A stretch of DNA of 64,000 bases from Halobacteriales archaeon QS_4_69_225. Lineage in GTDB: Archaea > Halobacteriota > Halobacteria > Halobacteriales > Haloarculaceae. A program made the translations under genes and the position numbers. Each line of letters begins with the position of its first letter. Positions within the stretch are counted from its first letter, which is position 1. Positions 20,908 through 30,142 of this stretch are shown here, piece by piece. The notes beneath the pieces were generated by a model. That model was not told the DNA's origin, searched no databases, and saw nothing but the letters and a program-made list of their open reading frames with translations. The DNA lies in contig PXRL01000003.1 in NCBI GenBank assembly GCA_003020965.1, positions 62,001 through 126,000 of the forward strand, in the 5' to 3' direction.

Positions 20908-21713
20908 GGCTGCTCGTCGCCGGCGACGACGAGGTCGACGCCGGCAAGACCACCTTCACGGCCGGACTCGTCGAGCGGACCGGCGTCCGCGGATTCAAGC
21001 CGCGGGCCGGCAACGGCTACTGGTACGACCACGACGACTACCGCCGGGCCGTCGAGACGGGGCGGCTCTACGGCACGGACGCGAAGCGGCTGGCGGCCGT
21101 CTCGCCCGGCGACGTCCGCCCGGAGTCGATCAACCCCGTCCACCGGCTGTGGCTGCCGACGCCCGGCCGCGGGAAGGGACTGCTCGGCCGCGAGGGGCGG
21201 GCCTTCCTCGTCGACCGGGTGACCGACGACGACGGCACCGGCCACGTCGTCAACGGGACGGTCGAGCTGCCGGCGTCGGCCCGCGAGGGACTGCCGCTGG
21301 CCGACGCCGCGACCGTCGAGTCGCTGCCGGAGCTGAACGAGCTGATGGCGCGGCGGCACGCGCCGGCGTTGGAGGCGCTGGCGGCGCGGATCGACCGCCG
21401 GGGGGCCGCCGTCGTCGAGTCCTACGCCGACATCGCCCGGCCGCTGTCGGAGTTCGTCCCCGACGCCGTCGCGGTCGTCGGGCCGCGGCGCTGCCGGATT
21501 TACGACGGCCGCCGGTACGCGAGGGCCTGCGACGTCACCGGCAACAGCCCCCACGAGGGCCAACTCGAAGAGCGGGTCGCCGACGTCGTCGACCTCCTGG
21601 AGCCGGTCGCTGACCTGACGCTGCCGGCGCTGTCCGGCGAGGAGCGGGCCGACTCCGCCGCCGTCGCCGACGAGTACGGGACGGCCTACGAGGAGCTGCT
21701 GGCGGCGGTCTGA
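20904..21713 (+). CDS. Predicted P-loop ATPase
   Basis: A 269-residue protein with a Walker A-like loop GDDEVDAGKTTF at residues 6-17, close to the N-terminus as in dethiobiotin synthetase and related SIMIBI NTPases; GFKPRAGNGYWYDHDDYR follows. A late segment VVGPRRCRIYDG may be the base-recognition or nucleotide-pocket strand. I recognise the P-loop but not the substrate. The overlap with the preceding small gene and no other neighbours in the operon leave the role open. Confidence 0.6.
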   Translation: MRLLVAGDDEVDAGKTTFTAGLVERTGVRGFKPRAGNGYWYDHDDYRRAVETGRLYGTDAKRLAAVSPGDVRPESINPVHRLWLPTPGRGKGLLGREGRAFLVDRVTDDDGTGHVVNGTVELPASAREGLPLADAATVESLPELNELMARRHAPALEALAARIDRRGAAVVESYADIARPLSEFVPDAVAVVGPRRCRIYDGRRYARACDVTGNSPHEGQLEERVADVVDLLEPVADLTLPALSGEERADSAAVADEYGTAYEELLAAV

Positions 21714-21913
21714 TCGTTCGAAAGCGTCGACCCGCCGTACAGACGCACGCGGGTCGCTCCCAACGGCGGGTGTCAGCAGCCAGGGTGCCCTCCGTGCGGC
21801 GGGTCGCGGCCGGAACACCGCGTTCGACCGGGCCCGCCGCCGAGTCGCGCGGGAACGCCGCTACGGCGCGTCTGTATCCGTTCGGTCGGCCGCCGGGAGT
21901 AAATACGTTCGGC

Positions 21914-22498
21914 TCAGCCCATCCGCGCCGCACGGGCGGCCAGTTCGATGTCGTGGGAGGGGTCCGTCTCCACGGCCGGCCCGTGGCCGGCGTACATCGC
22001 TTTGAGCGGCCCGTCGACCGCCTCGCGGAGGCGCTCGATGCTGTCGATCAACGTCGCCCGGTCGCCCTCCGCGAGGTCCGTCCGGCCGAAGCCGCCGTCG
22101 GCGAAGACGAGGTCGCCGGCGAACAGCAGCCCCGGGTCGGCCGCGTACAGACAGACGTGGTCGTCCTTGTGGCCCGGCGTGTGCAGCGCCTCGAAGTCGT
22201 CGTCGCCGAGCCGGAGGGCGTCGCCGTCGGCGACGGCGCGGTCGACGAGCGGGTGGTCGGAGTCGAATCCCCAGACGTCGACGTCGAAGGCGGCGACGAC
22301 GTCGTCGACGTTGCCGACGTGGTCGGGATGGGTGTGGGTCAGCACCAGCGCCGCCAGCCCGTCGACGCGCTCTTCGACCCGCTCGACGAGGTCGAAGCCG
22401 TCGCCGGCGTCGACCAGCACCGGCCGTTCGCCCTCGACGAGGAAGGCGTTGCTCGTCATCGATCGGACGCCCGCGGCGAGGTTCCGAATAGAAGTCAT
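21914..22498 (-). CDS. MBL-fold metallo-hydrolase
   Basis: A 194-residue metallo-beta-lactamase-fold enzyme with the zinc motif THTHPDHVGN near residue 54, a second metal histidine in LHTPGHKDDH near 108, the bridging Asp in FAGDLVF near 127, and a last histidine in AGHGPAV near 168. It resembles small glyoxalase II-like hydrolases; the substrate is unknown. The ATG at 22498 is chosen; upstream frame extensions lack halophile composition. The TATA-like TTTAGATAA lies about 55 bases upstream. Confidence 0.85.
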   Translation of the reverse strand: MTSIRNLAAGVRSMTSNAFLVEGERPVLVDAGDGFDLVERVEERVDGLAALVLTHTHPDHVGNVDDVVAAFDVDVWGFDSDHPLVDRAVADGDALRLGDDDFEALHTPGHKDDHVCLYAADPGLLFAGDLVFADGGFGRTDLAEGDRATLIDSIERLREAVDGPLKAMYAGHGPAVETDPSHDIELAARAARMG

Positions 22499-22718
22499 CG
22501 CCCGGACTACCCGGCGTGAGGGCTTGGGCTTTTCTACCGTTCGTCGGGCAATGTTTAGATAAGCGATAGCGAGCCGAACACACCTCACCGGGTGGGACCG
22601 AGAGGGGCGCTTTCGAAATCCTCGCTGCTGCCACTCCGACTCCACATCCTTGTTTGAACACCACCGCCGGCGACTCCGAAACCGTCAAACCCGGACGCGG
22701 CCAACCCTCCGGCAGTCG

Positions 22719-23534
22719 ATGACCCTCACCAAGCGAATCGTCCCGTGTATCGACGTCGACGTCGACGAGACGGGGGAGGCGGCGGTGTACACCGGCGTCA
22801 ACTTCGAGGACCTGGAGCACACCGGCGACCCGGTCGAACTCGCCCGGAAGTACAACGAGGCCGGCGCCGACGAGTTCGTCTTCCTCGACATCACGGCCTC
22901 GGCGGAGGGTCGCGAGACGATGCTCGAGACGGTCTCGGCGGTCGCCGACGAGTGTTTCATCCCGCTGACGGTCGGCGGCGGAATCCGCACCACCGACGAC
23001 ATCCGGGAGACGCTGCGGGCCGGCGCGGACAAGGTCTCGATCAACACCGGCGCCCTCCAGCGGCCCGCCCTCATCGAGGCGGGCGCCGAGGCGTTCGGCA
23101 GCCAGTGTATCGTCATCTCCGTCGACGCCCGGCGGCGCTACGACGAGGCCGGCGAGTTCTACGCCGAGGTCGACGGCGAGTCCTGCTGGTTCGAGTGCAC
23201 CGTGAAGGGCGGCCGCGAGGGCACCGGCACCGACGTCGTCGCGTGGGTTCGCGAGGCCGCCGACCGCGGCGCCGGCGAGCTGTTCGTCAACTCCATCGAC
23301 GCCGACGGCACCAAGGAGGGGTACGACGTCCCGCTGACGACGGCGGTCTGCGACAACGTCTCGACGCCGGTCATCGCCTCCTCCGGCTGCGGGTCGCCGG
23401 CGCACATGGAGGAGGTGTTTACCGAGGCCGGCGCCGACGCGGCGCTCGCGGCCTCCATCTTCCACTTCGAGGAGTACACCGTCGACGAGGTGAAGCGCTA
23501 CCTCGACGACCGCGGAGTCCCGATGCGGGTCTGA
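22719..23534 (+). CDS. hisF: Imidazole glycerol phosphate synthase cyclase subunit
   Basis: A 271-residue HisF barrel. Catalytic Asp residues are visible: the first in VPCIDVD near residue 12 and the second in NSIDADGTKEGYD near 195; the phosphate loops TVGGGIRT near 82 and ASSGCGSP near 226 are intact. With HisH it makes imidazole glycerol phosphate and AICAR in histidine biosynthesis. hisH is not in this window, so the his genes are scattered, as is common in haloarchaea. Confidence 0.94.
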   Translation: MTLTKRIVPCIDVDVDETGEAAVYTGVNFEDLEHTGDPVELARKYNEAGADEFVFLDITASAEGRETMLETVSAVADECFIPLTVGGGIRTTDDIRETLRAGADKVSINTGALQRPALIEAGAEAFGSQCIVISVDARRRYDEAGEFYAEVDGESCWFECTVKGGREGTGTDVVAWVREAADRGAGELFVNSIDADGTKEGYDVPLTTAVCDNVSTPVIASSGCGSPAHMEEVFTEAGADAALAASIFHFEEYTVDEVKRYLDDRGVPMRV

Positions 23535-23588
23535 GCGGGTCGTCGCAGGTGCCGCGGCGCCGGTCGGCCGGAACCCGCCGTCATCACC

Positions 23589-25679
23589 TCACTCCTCGGC
23601 GTCCTCGTCGTCGCCGGCGAGCCGCCGCTTCAGCACGTAGCCGGCGCCGCCGAGACCGGCGAGACCGGTCGCGACGCCGAAGCCGGGGCCGTCGGCGCTG
23701 CTGGCCTCGGTGTCGACCGGCTCGTCGTTCGACCGGTCCGGGTCGTTCGTTCCGTCGTCCGCGTCGCCGGTCGTCTCGTCGGTCTCATCGCTCGTCCCGT
23801 CGCCCGTCTCGTCGACGGCCCGGCCGCTCTGCTCCGCGGGCGGCTCGTAGACGTACATCCCGTCGTTGGGGTAGCTCCGGTTGCCGCCGCGCCAGCCGTC
23901 CTCACAGCAAAGGACCCGGCCGTCCCGCATCGTGTACACGTTGTCCACGTTGCGGAGCGCGTCGTCGACGTCCGCCATCGCCTGCTCCTCGGTGAAGTCC
24001 GGCCCGACGACGACCGGTTCGAGCGTCGAGACGTCGTAGCCCTCCTCGAGTTCCGCACGGTAGACGACGCCGCCGTCGACCCGTTCCAGGGCGACGTCGC
24101 CGCCGTCGTTCGAGGGGCCGGCGAGGTCGTCGTTGAACTCCGCGATGCCGAAGTAGATGTAGTCGCCCGGTTCGGCGTCGTCGACGGCGTCGACGCCCTC
24201 GGCCTTGTTGAACCTGTCGGGCCCACTCGAGAATGTCCTCCCGCGGGATGAAGTCCCCGTTGCCGTTCTCGATGACCTCGAGGTCGGCCTCCTCGAGCAC
24301 CTCGGCGGTCACCTCGTCGCCGCGCTCCCAGTCGGCGTGGGTCGCCAGGTAGTCGGCCTGGTCGATATCGTCGTACTCGGCGATCCAGGCCTCGATCTCG
24401 GCGTTGCTGGCGTGGCCGAGTTCCAGCCACTCGACGTCCAGCGACACCTCCGCCGGCGACTGTCCCGACGCCGCTTCGTCGTTGGTGATCTTCGGCGCGT
24501 ACAGCGTCCCCGCGACGTCCATCGGGTCGTCGTAGCTGGGGATCGGTTCGTCGGCGACGAACTTGTAGACCCCTTTGCTGTCGCCGTCCGAACAGCCGTA
24601 CACCGTCCGCTCGTCGGGCAGGAACTCCGGTGACTCCCAGGAGACCCGACCCATCGCGTAGTGCTTGACGGGCGTAATCTCCTCGGCCGGCGCCGCAGGG
24701 TCCTGGATCTCCACGTGGTAGCCGTAGCGATACACGTTCGGGTACGACCCGGTGATGGGCTCGATGGGGTTGCCGTCGCCGGCCTCGACGGGGTCGGCAC
24801 CGAGATAGTACGCGAGGTGCTCGATCCCGTCGAGGTTCCAGTATCCCTGGACGTACCAGCCGTCGAGTTCGTCGTACCGCTCGTTGACGGCGTCCTGAAT
24901 GTCGACGGGATTGGGTCGGTTCCAGAAGTGCGCCGCCGCGATAGAGCCCTCGCCGGTGCCGGCCTCGGCCATGTCACCGACGGTGTCCGTGAGACTGGCC
25001 CGCGGGTGGGCGTAGTTCTCCTCGGAGGAGACGGGCGTCCCCCACGGCGTCAGGTCGCCGTAGCAGTTGATTCGCGTTCCGCCGAGTTCGCGGTGTACCC
25101 TTCCGTCCCCTCGTCGTTCGTCGCGACGAAGTGGTTGGAGTCGGGGTTGTACCCGGGGTCGCTGTAGGTGGTGCCGGCGAAGTTATCCGTCGTGACGTCA
25201 CGGCCGTCCGGCGTCTGCGTAATTCCCCACCGCTCGGTGCCGTCGTTTATTTCGTCGCCCTCCTGGATGAGTACCTCGAACTCGATGTCGGCCGCACGGA
25301 CCCTGTCCTGCTCCTCGCCGGACGGCGACGACGGCTCCGCGAAGTCGTCGTTGGTGCCGTCGAACTCGAACTGGAAGTTCCTGTAGTAGCCGATGCCGCC
25401 CTTGTTCCACGGTGCCGGATTGTCGCGGCTCGGGTGCTGGACGCTGTGGAACAGCGTGCCGTCGTTCATGACGTACGCGCCGGTCATCTCGGCGCCGAAC
25501 GCCGTCGTCGAGAACCGCTTGAGGCCGCCGACGACCGTCGGTGCGCCCTCCGTCAGCGTGTCGTCCGGATTGATCTCCCGTTCGCCCCTGTCCTTCTGTG
25601 CCGCCGCCGTGCCGGCCACGCCCGCGCCGACCGCCGCGGCGACCGACGACCGCATCAGATTCCGTCGATTGAGCTGCAT
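23589..25679 (-). pseudogene. PhoX-type (DUF839) secreted phosphatase-like protein with two frameshifts
   Basis: Three successive frames form one protein of about 695 residues. It starts at 25679 with a twin-arginine signal (NRRNLMRSSVAAAVGAGVAG). The first frame fails near 25090 and resumes as ELGGTRINCYGDLTPWGT, a PhoX block followed by SSEEN. A second shift near 24216 joins DILEWAR to RFNKAEGVDAVDD. The last frame ends DGPGFG, a hydrophobic helix and basic residues, the PGF-CTERM type of surface anchor. PhoX relatives are calcium-dependent extracellular phosphatases. Both indels are of one base, so sequencing error is a real alternative to a pseudogene. Confidence 0.75.
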
Positions 25680-25936
25680 GCGTTCGGCTCCAGCGAGGAT
25701 CAAATCAAAAGCGCTTGTAATAGATATCCGGGCCGCTACGACGGATATATACCGCTCGGGACGGGTACGTTCGACGCGTCGGGCGACGAACGCCCGCGAG
25801 AGGGGCTCACGGGCGACTCCAGCCCCCGTCGCCGGGCCGGGCCGTCTCCAGTCGTCTCCGGAGCGGTACGTACCGATCAGAGCCGAACGTAGCCCCAATA
25901 TCCACGTTCATACGGGTGGCCGTCCGCGAGACACCC

Positions 25937-26347
25937 ATGTCGAGCACCGAGACGGCAGCCGACGACCGGCTCCACCGGGAGTACGTGATGGACGTCCGCA
26001 TCGTCGAGGTCGCCGAGGACGGCGAGACGTGGTACGCCTTCGAGGCGCCGGAACACGAGGGTATCGCCTTCGACGACGCCGAGGACGCCGAACTGTACGC
26101 CGACGTCTACTTCGACGTCAACGGCTTCGAGGAGGCCGGAACGGGCGAGCGAGGGGTTCCGCCGGTGATCATCCAGGCCGGCCGCGACACGCTCGCGGCG
26201 TACTTCCTGACCCACGACAGCATCGACGAGCAGTGGGTCGGCTCGTTCATGGGCGTCCAGCCGGGGAAGGTGCTCCGGTACGCCTCGCGGGTCCGGGACC
26301 GCGCGACGAACATCCGGGAACGACTGCGGGAGCGGAACCTGGATTAA
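25937..26347 (+). CDS. Uncharacterised haloarchaeal protein
   Basis: A 136-residue acidic soluble protein. Visible blocks are ETWYAFEAPEHEGIAFDD (about 33-50), LYADVYFDVNGFEE and GVPPVIIQAGRDTLAAYFLT, all well formed and halophile-like, so the gene is real. I do not recognise a domain. No signal peptide or cysteine pair is visible. It stands between the PhoX-type gene (divergent) and a zinc-ribbon membrane protein gene. Confidence 0.6.
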   Translation: MSSTETAADDRLHREYVMDVRIVEVAEDGETWYAFEAPEHEGIAFDDAEDAELYADVYFDVNGFEEAGTGERGVPPVIIQAGRDTLAAYFLTHDSIDEQWVGSFMGVQPGKVLRYASRVRDRATNIRERLRERNLD

Positions 26348-26413
26348 CCCGGCGCGGCCCCGCCGGCGCCCGGAATCGGTCGGCATATATCGGGCCGGCC
26401 CCTCCATCCGTGA

Positions 26414-27214
26414 GTGACGTGGCGGTGTACCTGGTGCGGGCGGGAGTACGACGCCGACGACCCGCCGTGTGAGACCTGCGGCCGCGAGAGCTTCGAGCGG
26501 GTCGACGGCGACTCCTCGGCCTTCGAGACCGACTCCTACGTGTGGGTCTGCGAGAACTGCGGCCGCGAGCACGTCAAGAACGCGAAGATATGCACGGGCT
26601 GTAGCCATCCCGCCCTGGAGAAGCGAGCGGTCGGCGACGCCGACCTCGCCGACGACCTGAAGACGCCGGGTTACCTGGACGTCGGCTGGCCGTACCTGCT
26701 CGGCGCCGGCGCCGTCGTCGTGGTCGTGGCGCTGGCGCTCGTGGGCGTGATTCCGGTGCCGGGCGTCGGCGGCCCGCCGGCGCCGCCGGAGGCGCCCGGC
26801 GAGGCGACGACGGCGGCGGGACTCGACCTCCGGACCGTCGAAACCGAGCTCCGTGGCCGGCTGGCCGCCGAGCGGGGGACCGACCGCAGGCGAGACGACG
26901 GGCTGGCGGCGCTCGCGACGTACGCCGTCCGCCACGACGTCGCGACCCGGTACGACCCCGATTACGACGGGGAACTCCCCGAGGCCCGTGCCTTCGATCC
27001 GGACTGCTCCTCGGAGCTGGGCGGCGACGTGGTCGAGCTGTTGGTCGCCCCGGGGGAGTACGGCGACGAGGCGGCGCTGGCCGACGCCGTCGCCGCGGCC
27101 CTGCTGGAACGAGAATCGGTCGAGCGGTTCGTGACGGGCGAGGCCGGCGCCGAGGCGGTGGCGGTCCACGTCACGCTGGACGACACCGTGACGGTCGCCT
27201 ACGTCGCCTGCTGA
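26414..27214 (+). CDS. Double zinc-ribbon membrane protein
   Basis: A 266-residue protein starting at GTG. Residues 1-70 hold two zinc ribbons, CTWC with CETC and CENC with CTGC. One hydrophobic segment (about 94-116, WPYLLGAGAVVVVVALALVG) anchors it, and the C-terminal 140 residues are predicted outside. The later part resembles the CAP-like or SCP-related fold only loosely (ALATYAVRHDVATRY). The topology suggests a cytoplasmic metal-binding head and an exported tail. Function unknown. Confidence 0.65.
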   Translation: MTWRCTWCGREYDADDPPCETCGRESFERVDGDSSAFETDSYVWVCENCGREHVKNAKICTGCSHPALEKRAVGDADLADDLKTPGYLDVGWPYLLGAGAVVVVVALALVGVIPVPGVGGPPAPPEAPGEATTAAGLDLRTVETELRGRLAAERGTDRRRDDGLAALATYAVRHDVATRYDPDYDGELPEARAFDPDCSSELGGDVVELLVAPGEYGDEAALADAVAAALLERESVERFVTGEAGAEAVAVHVTLDDTVTVAYVAC

Positions 27215-27226
27215 GACGGAACGAGG

Positions 27227-27511
27227 TCAGGCCGCCGCCTCGAAGGCCTCGCGGAAGGCGCCGGTCTTGTCGGTGACGCCGTCGGCGGCCGCCTCCAGCG
27301 CGTCCAGCGGCTCGATGCTCCCGTCCGTCTTGATCGTGACGATGGGGTCGGTCTGGCCGCCGGACTGCTCGGGGTTCATGTCGTAGGTGGCGGCGGCGAC
27401 GCCGTCGACCTCCAGCAGCGCGGCCTTCAGGACGTTCATGAAGGTGTGGTCCTCGCCGGCGATCTCTATCGACAGCTCCGTCTCGAGGTTCTCGATGACG
27501 CGGAGGTCCAT
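27227..27511 (-). CDS. rpoL: DNA-directed RNA polymerase subunit Rpo11 (RpoL)
   Basis: A 94-residue subunit L with the alpha-motif of the Rpb11/RpoL family: [19 protein letters not shown] near residues 20-38 and [16 protein letters not shown] near 43-58. It pairs with Rpo3 to start polymerase assembly. The size is normal for archaea. It is convergent with the zinc-ribbon membrane gene. Confidence 0.94.
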   Translation of the reverse strand: MDLRVIENLETELSIEIAGEDHTFMNVLKAALLEVDGVAAATYDMNPEQSGGQTDPIVTIKTDGSIEPLDALEAAADGVTDKTGAFREAFEAAA

Positions 27512-27598
27512 TATCGTGGCGTAGACCCAGCGGCGGTATGAGCGTTACGCACCGGGGCCGTCGGCACGCTTTTGCCCCGGCCGGACCCGGCTCGGGGT

Positions 27599-28366
27599 AT
27601 GGACGGACTGGAGTTCGGACTCGAGGGCCGGACGGCGGTCGTCACCGGCGGCTCCCGCGGCATCGGGCGGGCGGTCGCCGTCGGGTTCGCCGAGGCCGGC
27701 GCCGACGTCGTCCCGCTGGCCCGGGGCGAGACGGACCTGACGGAGGTCGTCGCGGCAATCCGCGAGCGGGGCGTCGAGAGCCGCCTCGAGACGGTCGACG
27801 TCACCGACGCCGCCGCGGTCGCCGACTGCTTCGACCGGCTCGCCGACGACCTCGGCGTCGACGTCGTCGTCAACAACGCCGGCATCAACCCCGACGCCGC
27901 CCTCGGGCCGCCCGAGGCGGTGTCCGACGAGGGGCTGGAGCGGGTGCTCGCGGTCAACCTGGAGGGCGCCTTCGCCTGCGCCCGGGCCGCCGGGCCGGCC
28001 CTGCGGGACGGCGACGGCGGCGCGCTCGTCAACGTCGCCTCCGTCGGCGGGCTGGTCGGGCTGCCGCGACAGCACCCCTACGTCGCCTCGAAGCACGGCC
28101 TCGTGGGGCTGACGAGGAGCCTCGCGCTCGACTGGGCGCCGGACGTCCGGGTCAACTGCCTGGCGCCGGGCTACGTGGCGACGGACCTCACCGCGGAACT
28201 GCGCGCCGACGACGACCTCCGGCGGTCGATTCTCGAGCGGACGCCGCTGGAACGGTTCGCCGACCCCGCGGAGGTCGCCGGTCCTGCGGTCTTTCTCGCC
28301 AGCGATCTCGCCGGCTACGCGACCGGCGCGACGCTGGCCGTCGACGGCGGCTGGACCGCGCGGTGA
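27599..28366 (+). CDS. Short-chain dehydrogenase/reductase
   Basis: A 255-residue SDR. NAD(P) motif TGGSRGIGRAV at residues 15-25, NNAGINPD near 90, catalytic Ser in NVASVGG near 145 and YVASKHG (Tyr-x-x-x-Lys) near 161, and the C-terminal VDGGWTAR typical of FabG-like classical SDRs. It reduces or oxidises a carbonyl; a 3-oxoacyl or sugar/alcohol substrate cannot be decided. The next gene is an enoyl-CoA hydratase-type gene, which favours acyl-CoA metabolism, although 175 bases separate them. Confidence 0.85.
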   Translation: MDGLEFGLEGRTAVVTGGSRGIGRAVAVGFAEAGADVVPLARGETDLTEVVAAIRERGVESRLETVDVTDAAAVADCFDRLADDLGVDVVVNNAGINPDAALGPPEAVSDEGLERVLAVNLEGAFACARAAGPALRDGDGGALVNVASVGGLVGLPRQHPYVASKHGLVGLTRSLALDWAPDVRVNCLAPGYVATDLTAELRADDDLRRSILERTPLERFADPAEVAGPAVFLASDLAGYATGATLAVDGGWTAR

Positions 28367-28542
28367 CGCTCGTCGGTGCTCGTACGGTGCGGAGTTGGCC
28401 CCCGGCACCGCGCCGGTAGTTGATCATCTATAGACGAGACTCCGACTTCCGGTTCAACTGTTTGAATGAGAGGCACGATCAGAAACACTGGTTAGTCGCC
28501 GGAGAATGGTTAAGTCGGTCGCCCCACAGGTCGGGATGTATC

Positions 28543-29162
28543 ATGAGTAACCCCGTGCTCGTCGACGTCGAGGGGGGCATCGCCACGCTGACGCTGAACC
28601 GGCCGGACGACCGCAACGCCCTGTCGGCGGAGATGTCGGGCGCCATCGTCGACGCCGTCCACGAAATAGAGGATCGCGACGACGTGCGCTGTCTCGTCGT
28701 CACCGGCCGCGAGGGGACGTTCTGTGCGGGGGGCGACGTGAACGCGATGGTCCAGTTGATGAGCGGGCAGGCCGACCTCCACGAGGCCGTCGACCGGGTC
28801 CAGCGGGAGACGAGCCGGGCGGTCCGGTGCGTCGCCGAGTTCCCGCTGCCGACCGTCGCGAAGGTGGACGGTGTCGCCTACGGCGCCGGCGCGAACCTCG
28901 CCATCGCCGCCGACGTGACGCTGGCGTCCGCCGAGGCGAAGATCAGCTTCGGCTTCCGGCAGGTCGGCCTCAGATTGCCACGGGCCCGACGGTGGCGCTC
29001 CGGACGTCGAAGAAACTCGTCGACCAGGGCACGAACCAGTCGCTGCGGGACGCCCAGGACAACGAGGCCGCCGCCCAGGCGGCCGTCTTCGAGACCCACG
29101 ACCACGAAGAGGGCGCGACGGCATTCATGGAGGGCCGCGAGCCGGAGTTCGAGGGCCGGTGA
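28543..29162 (+). pseudogene. Enoyl-CoA hydratase/isomerase with internal deletion and frameshift
   Basis: The first frame reads a normal crotonase: LNRPDDRNALSAEM, GTFCAGGDVNAM (oxyanion hole 1) and VAYGAGANLAIAADV (oxyanion hole 2) up to SFGFRQVGL. At about 28970/28971 the frame jumps to QIATGPTVALRTSKKLVDQG and the normal C-terminus ending at 29162. By comparison with the family about 55 residues (roughly 165-170 bases) are missing, including the catalytic Glu region. The upstream frame would otherwise run into unrelated Arg-rich sequence. As written no active hydratase can be made. Confidence 0.75.
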
Positions 29163-29275
29163 CGGAGCGTCGATGGCCCACGAAACCCGGCGGGACCGCA
29201 GGCGGACGGCACCGCAGAGCGGGGCGGGCGTCCCCGACCGGAACCGACTCCACGGAGGCGGGTGATTGACGCCGC

Positions 29276-29794
29276 ATGACCGCCGACGACCCCGACTGGG
29301 AGTTCAAACAGCGGGACGTGCTGGTGCTGCGGGAGCTGTCCCGCGATCCGCAGCTGTCCTCGCGGGACATCGCGCGCATCCTCGAGGAGAAGTACGACAT
29401 CGACGTTTCCCACGTCACCGTCTCGGAGTCCATCCGCGGGATGCGCGAGGAGGGGGTGTTCCGGGAGGCGATCATCCCCAACGAGGAGTACTTCTACTTC
29501 GCGATGTTCGAGTTCAAGTTCGACCCCGGCAACTTCGCCGAGGAGTGGCGGCCCGCCATGGAGTACATCCGTGACTCGCCGAACACGCTGTTTTACTTCC
29601 TCTCGGACGGCGAGTACCAGTGGAAGTCGGTGATGATGTTCCCGACCCCGGAGTCGCAGTCGCGGTGGATCCACGAGTTCTACAAGCGCCACGGCGACGC
29701 CGTCGACAACCTCCGCAACTTCATCGTCCACAACGTGTTGAAGTTCCGCACCGACCCGGAGATTCTCGAGAGCCTCCCCGAGGGAGGCGGGTAG
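29276..29794 (+). CDS. Winged-helix (Lrp/AsnC-like) regulator
   Basis: 172 residues. The N-terminal winged helix reads LSRDPQLSSRDIARILEEKY then VSHVTVSESIRGMREEGV (residues about 18-60). The C-terminal half is alpha-beta with FEFKFDPGNF and FYFLSDGEYQW, resembling the ligand domain of haloarchaeal Lrp-like regulators. It lies directly downstream of the crotonase gene and upstream of a two-helix membrane protein gene, both within a possible operon, and may regulate acyl-CoA metabolism; that is inference. Confidence 0.7.
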   Translation: MTADDPDWEFKQRDVLVLRELSRDPQLSSRDIARILEEKYDIDVSHVTVSESIRGMREEGVFREAIIPNEEYFYFAMFEFKFDPGNFAEEWRPAMEYIRDSPNTLFYFLSDGEYQWKSVMMFPTPESQSRWIHEFYKRHGDAVDNLRNFIVHNVLKFRTDPEILESLPEGGG

Positions 29795-29992
29795 ATGGAC
29801 GACGGCGGCCCACTCCGGGCGGTGGCGGCCGTGGTCGGCGCGCTCACCGTCCTCTTCGTCGGCGTCCTCGTCGCCGCGCAGTTCTCTGACCGGGGGCCCG
29901 CCGCCGCGCTGACGCTTCCCCTCTCGGTCATCCTGCCGCTGTTCGCCGGCGTCGGCTACTACTACTACGTCCGCTCCGACGACCGGCGGTAG
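29795..29992 (+). CDS. Small two-helix membrane protein
   Basis: 65 residues that start directly after the regulator's stop codon. Two hydrophobic helices (about 8-28 VAAVVGALTVLFVGVLVAA and 37-56 LTLPLSVILPLFAGVGYYYY) with a short loop FSDRGP and a basic tail RSDDRR. Such proteins are common and uncharacterised in haloarchaea. Tight spacing indicates co-transcription with the regulator. Confidence 0.6.
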   Translation: MDDGGPLRAVAAVVGALTVLFVGVLVAAQFSDRGPAAALTLPLSVILPLFAGVGYYYYVRSDDRR

Positions 29993-30142
29993 CGGCGCGA
30001 GCGACCCCGCCCCCGGCTCTGCCGCCCGTACCCGCGAGTCCCACTCCGAGAAGGACGATTCCGAGTACCATGACGAGCGACATCGACACGCGATTTCGCT
30101 CGGGAATAAAAGACTGCCGGGCTCCGTGTCCGGCCGGCCCCG

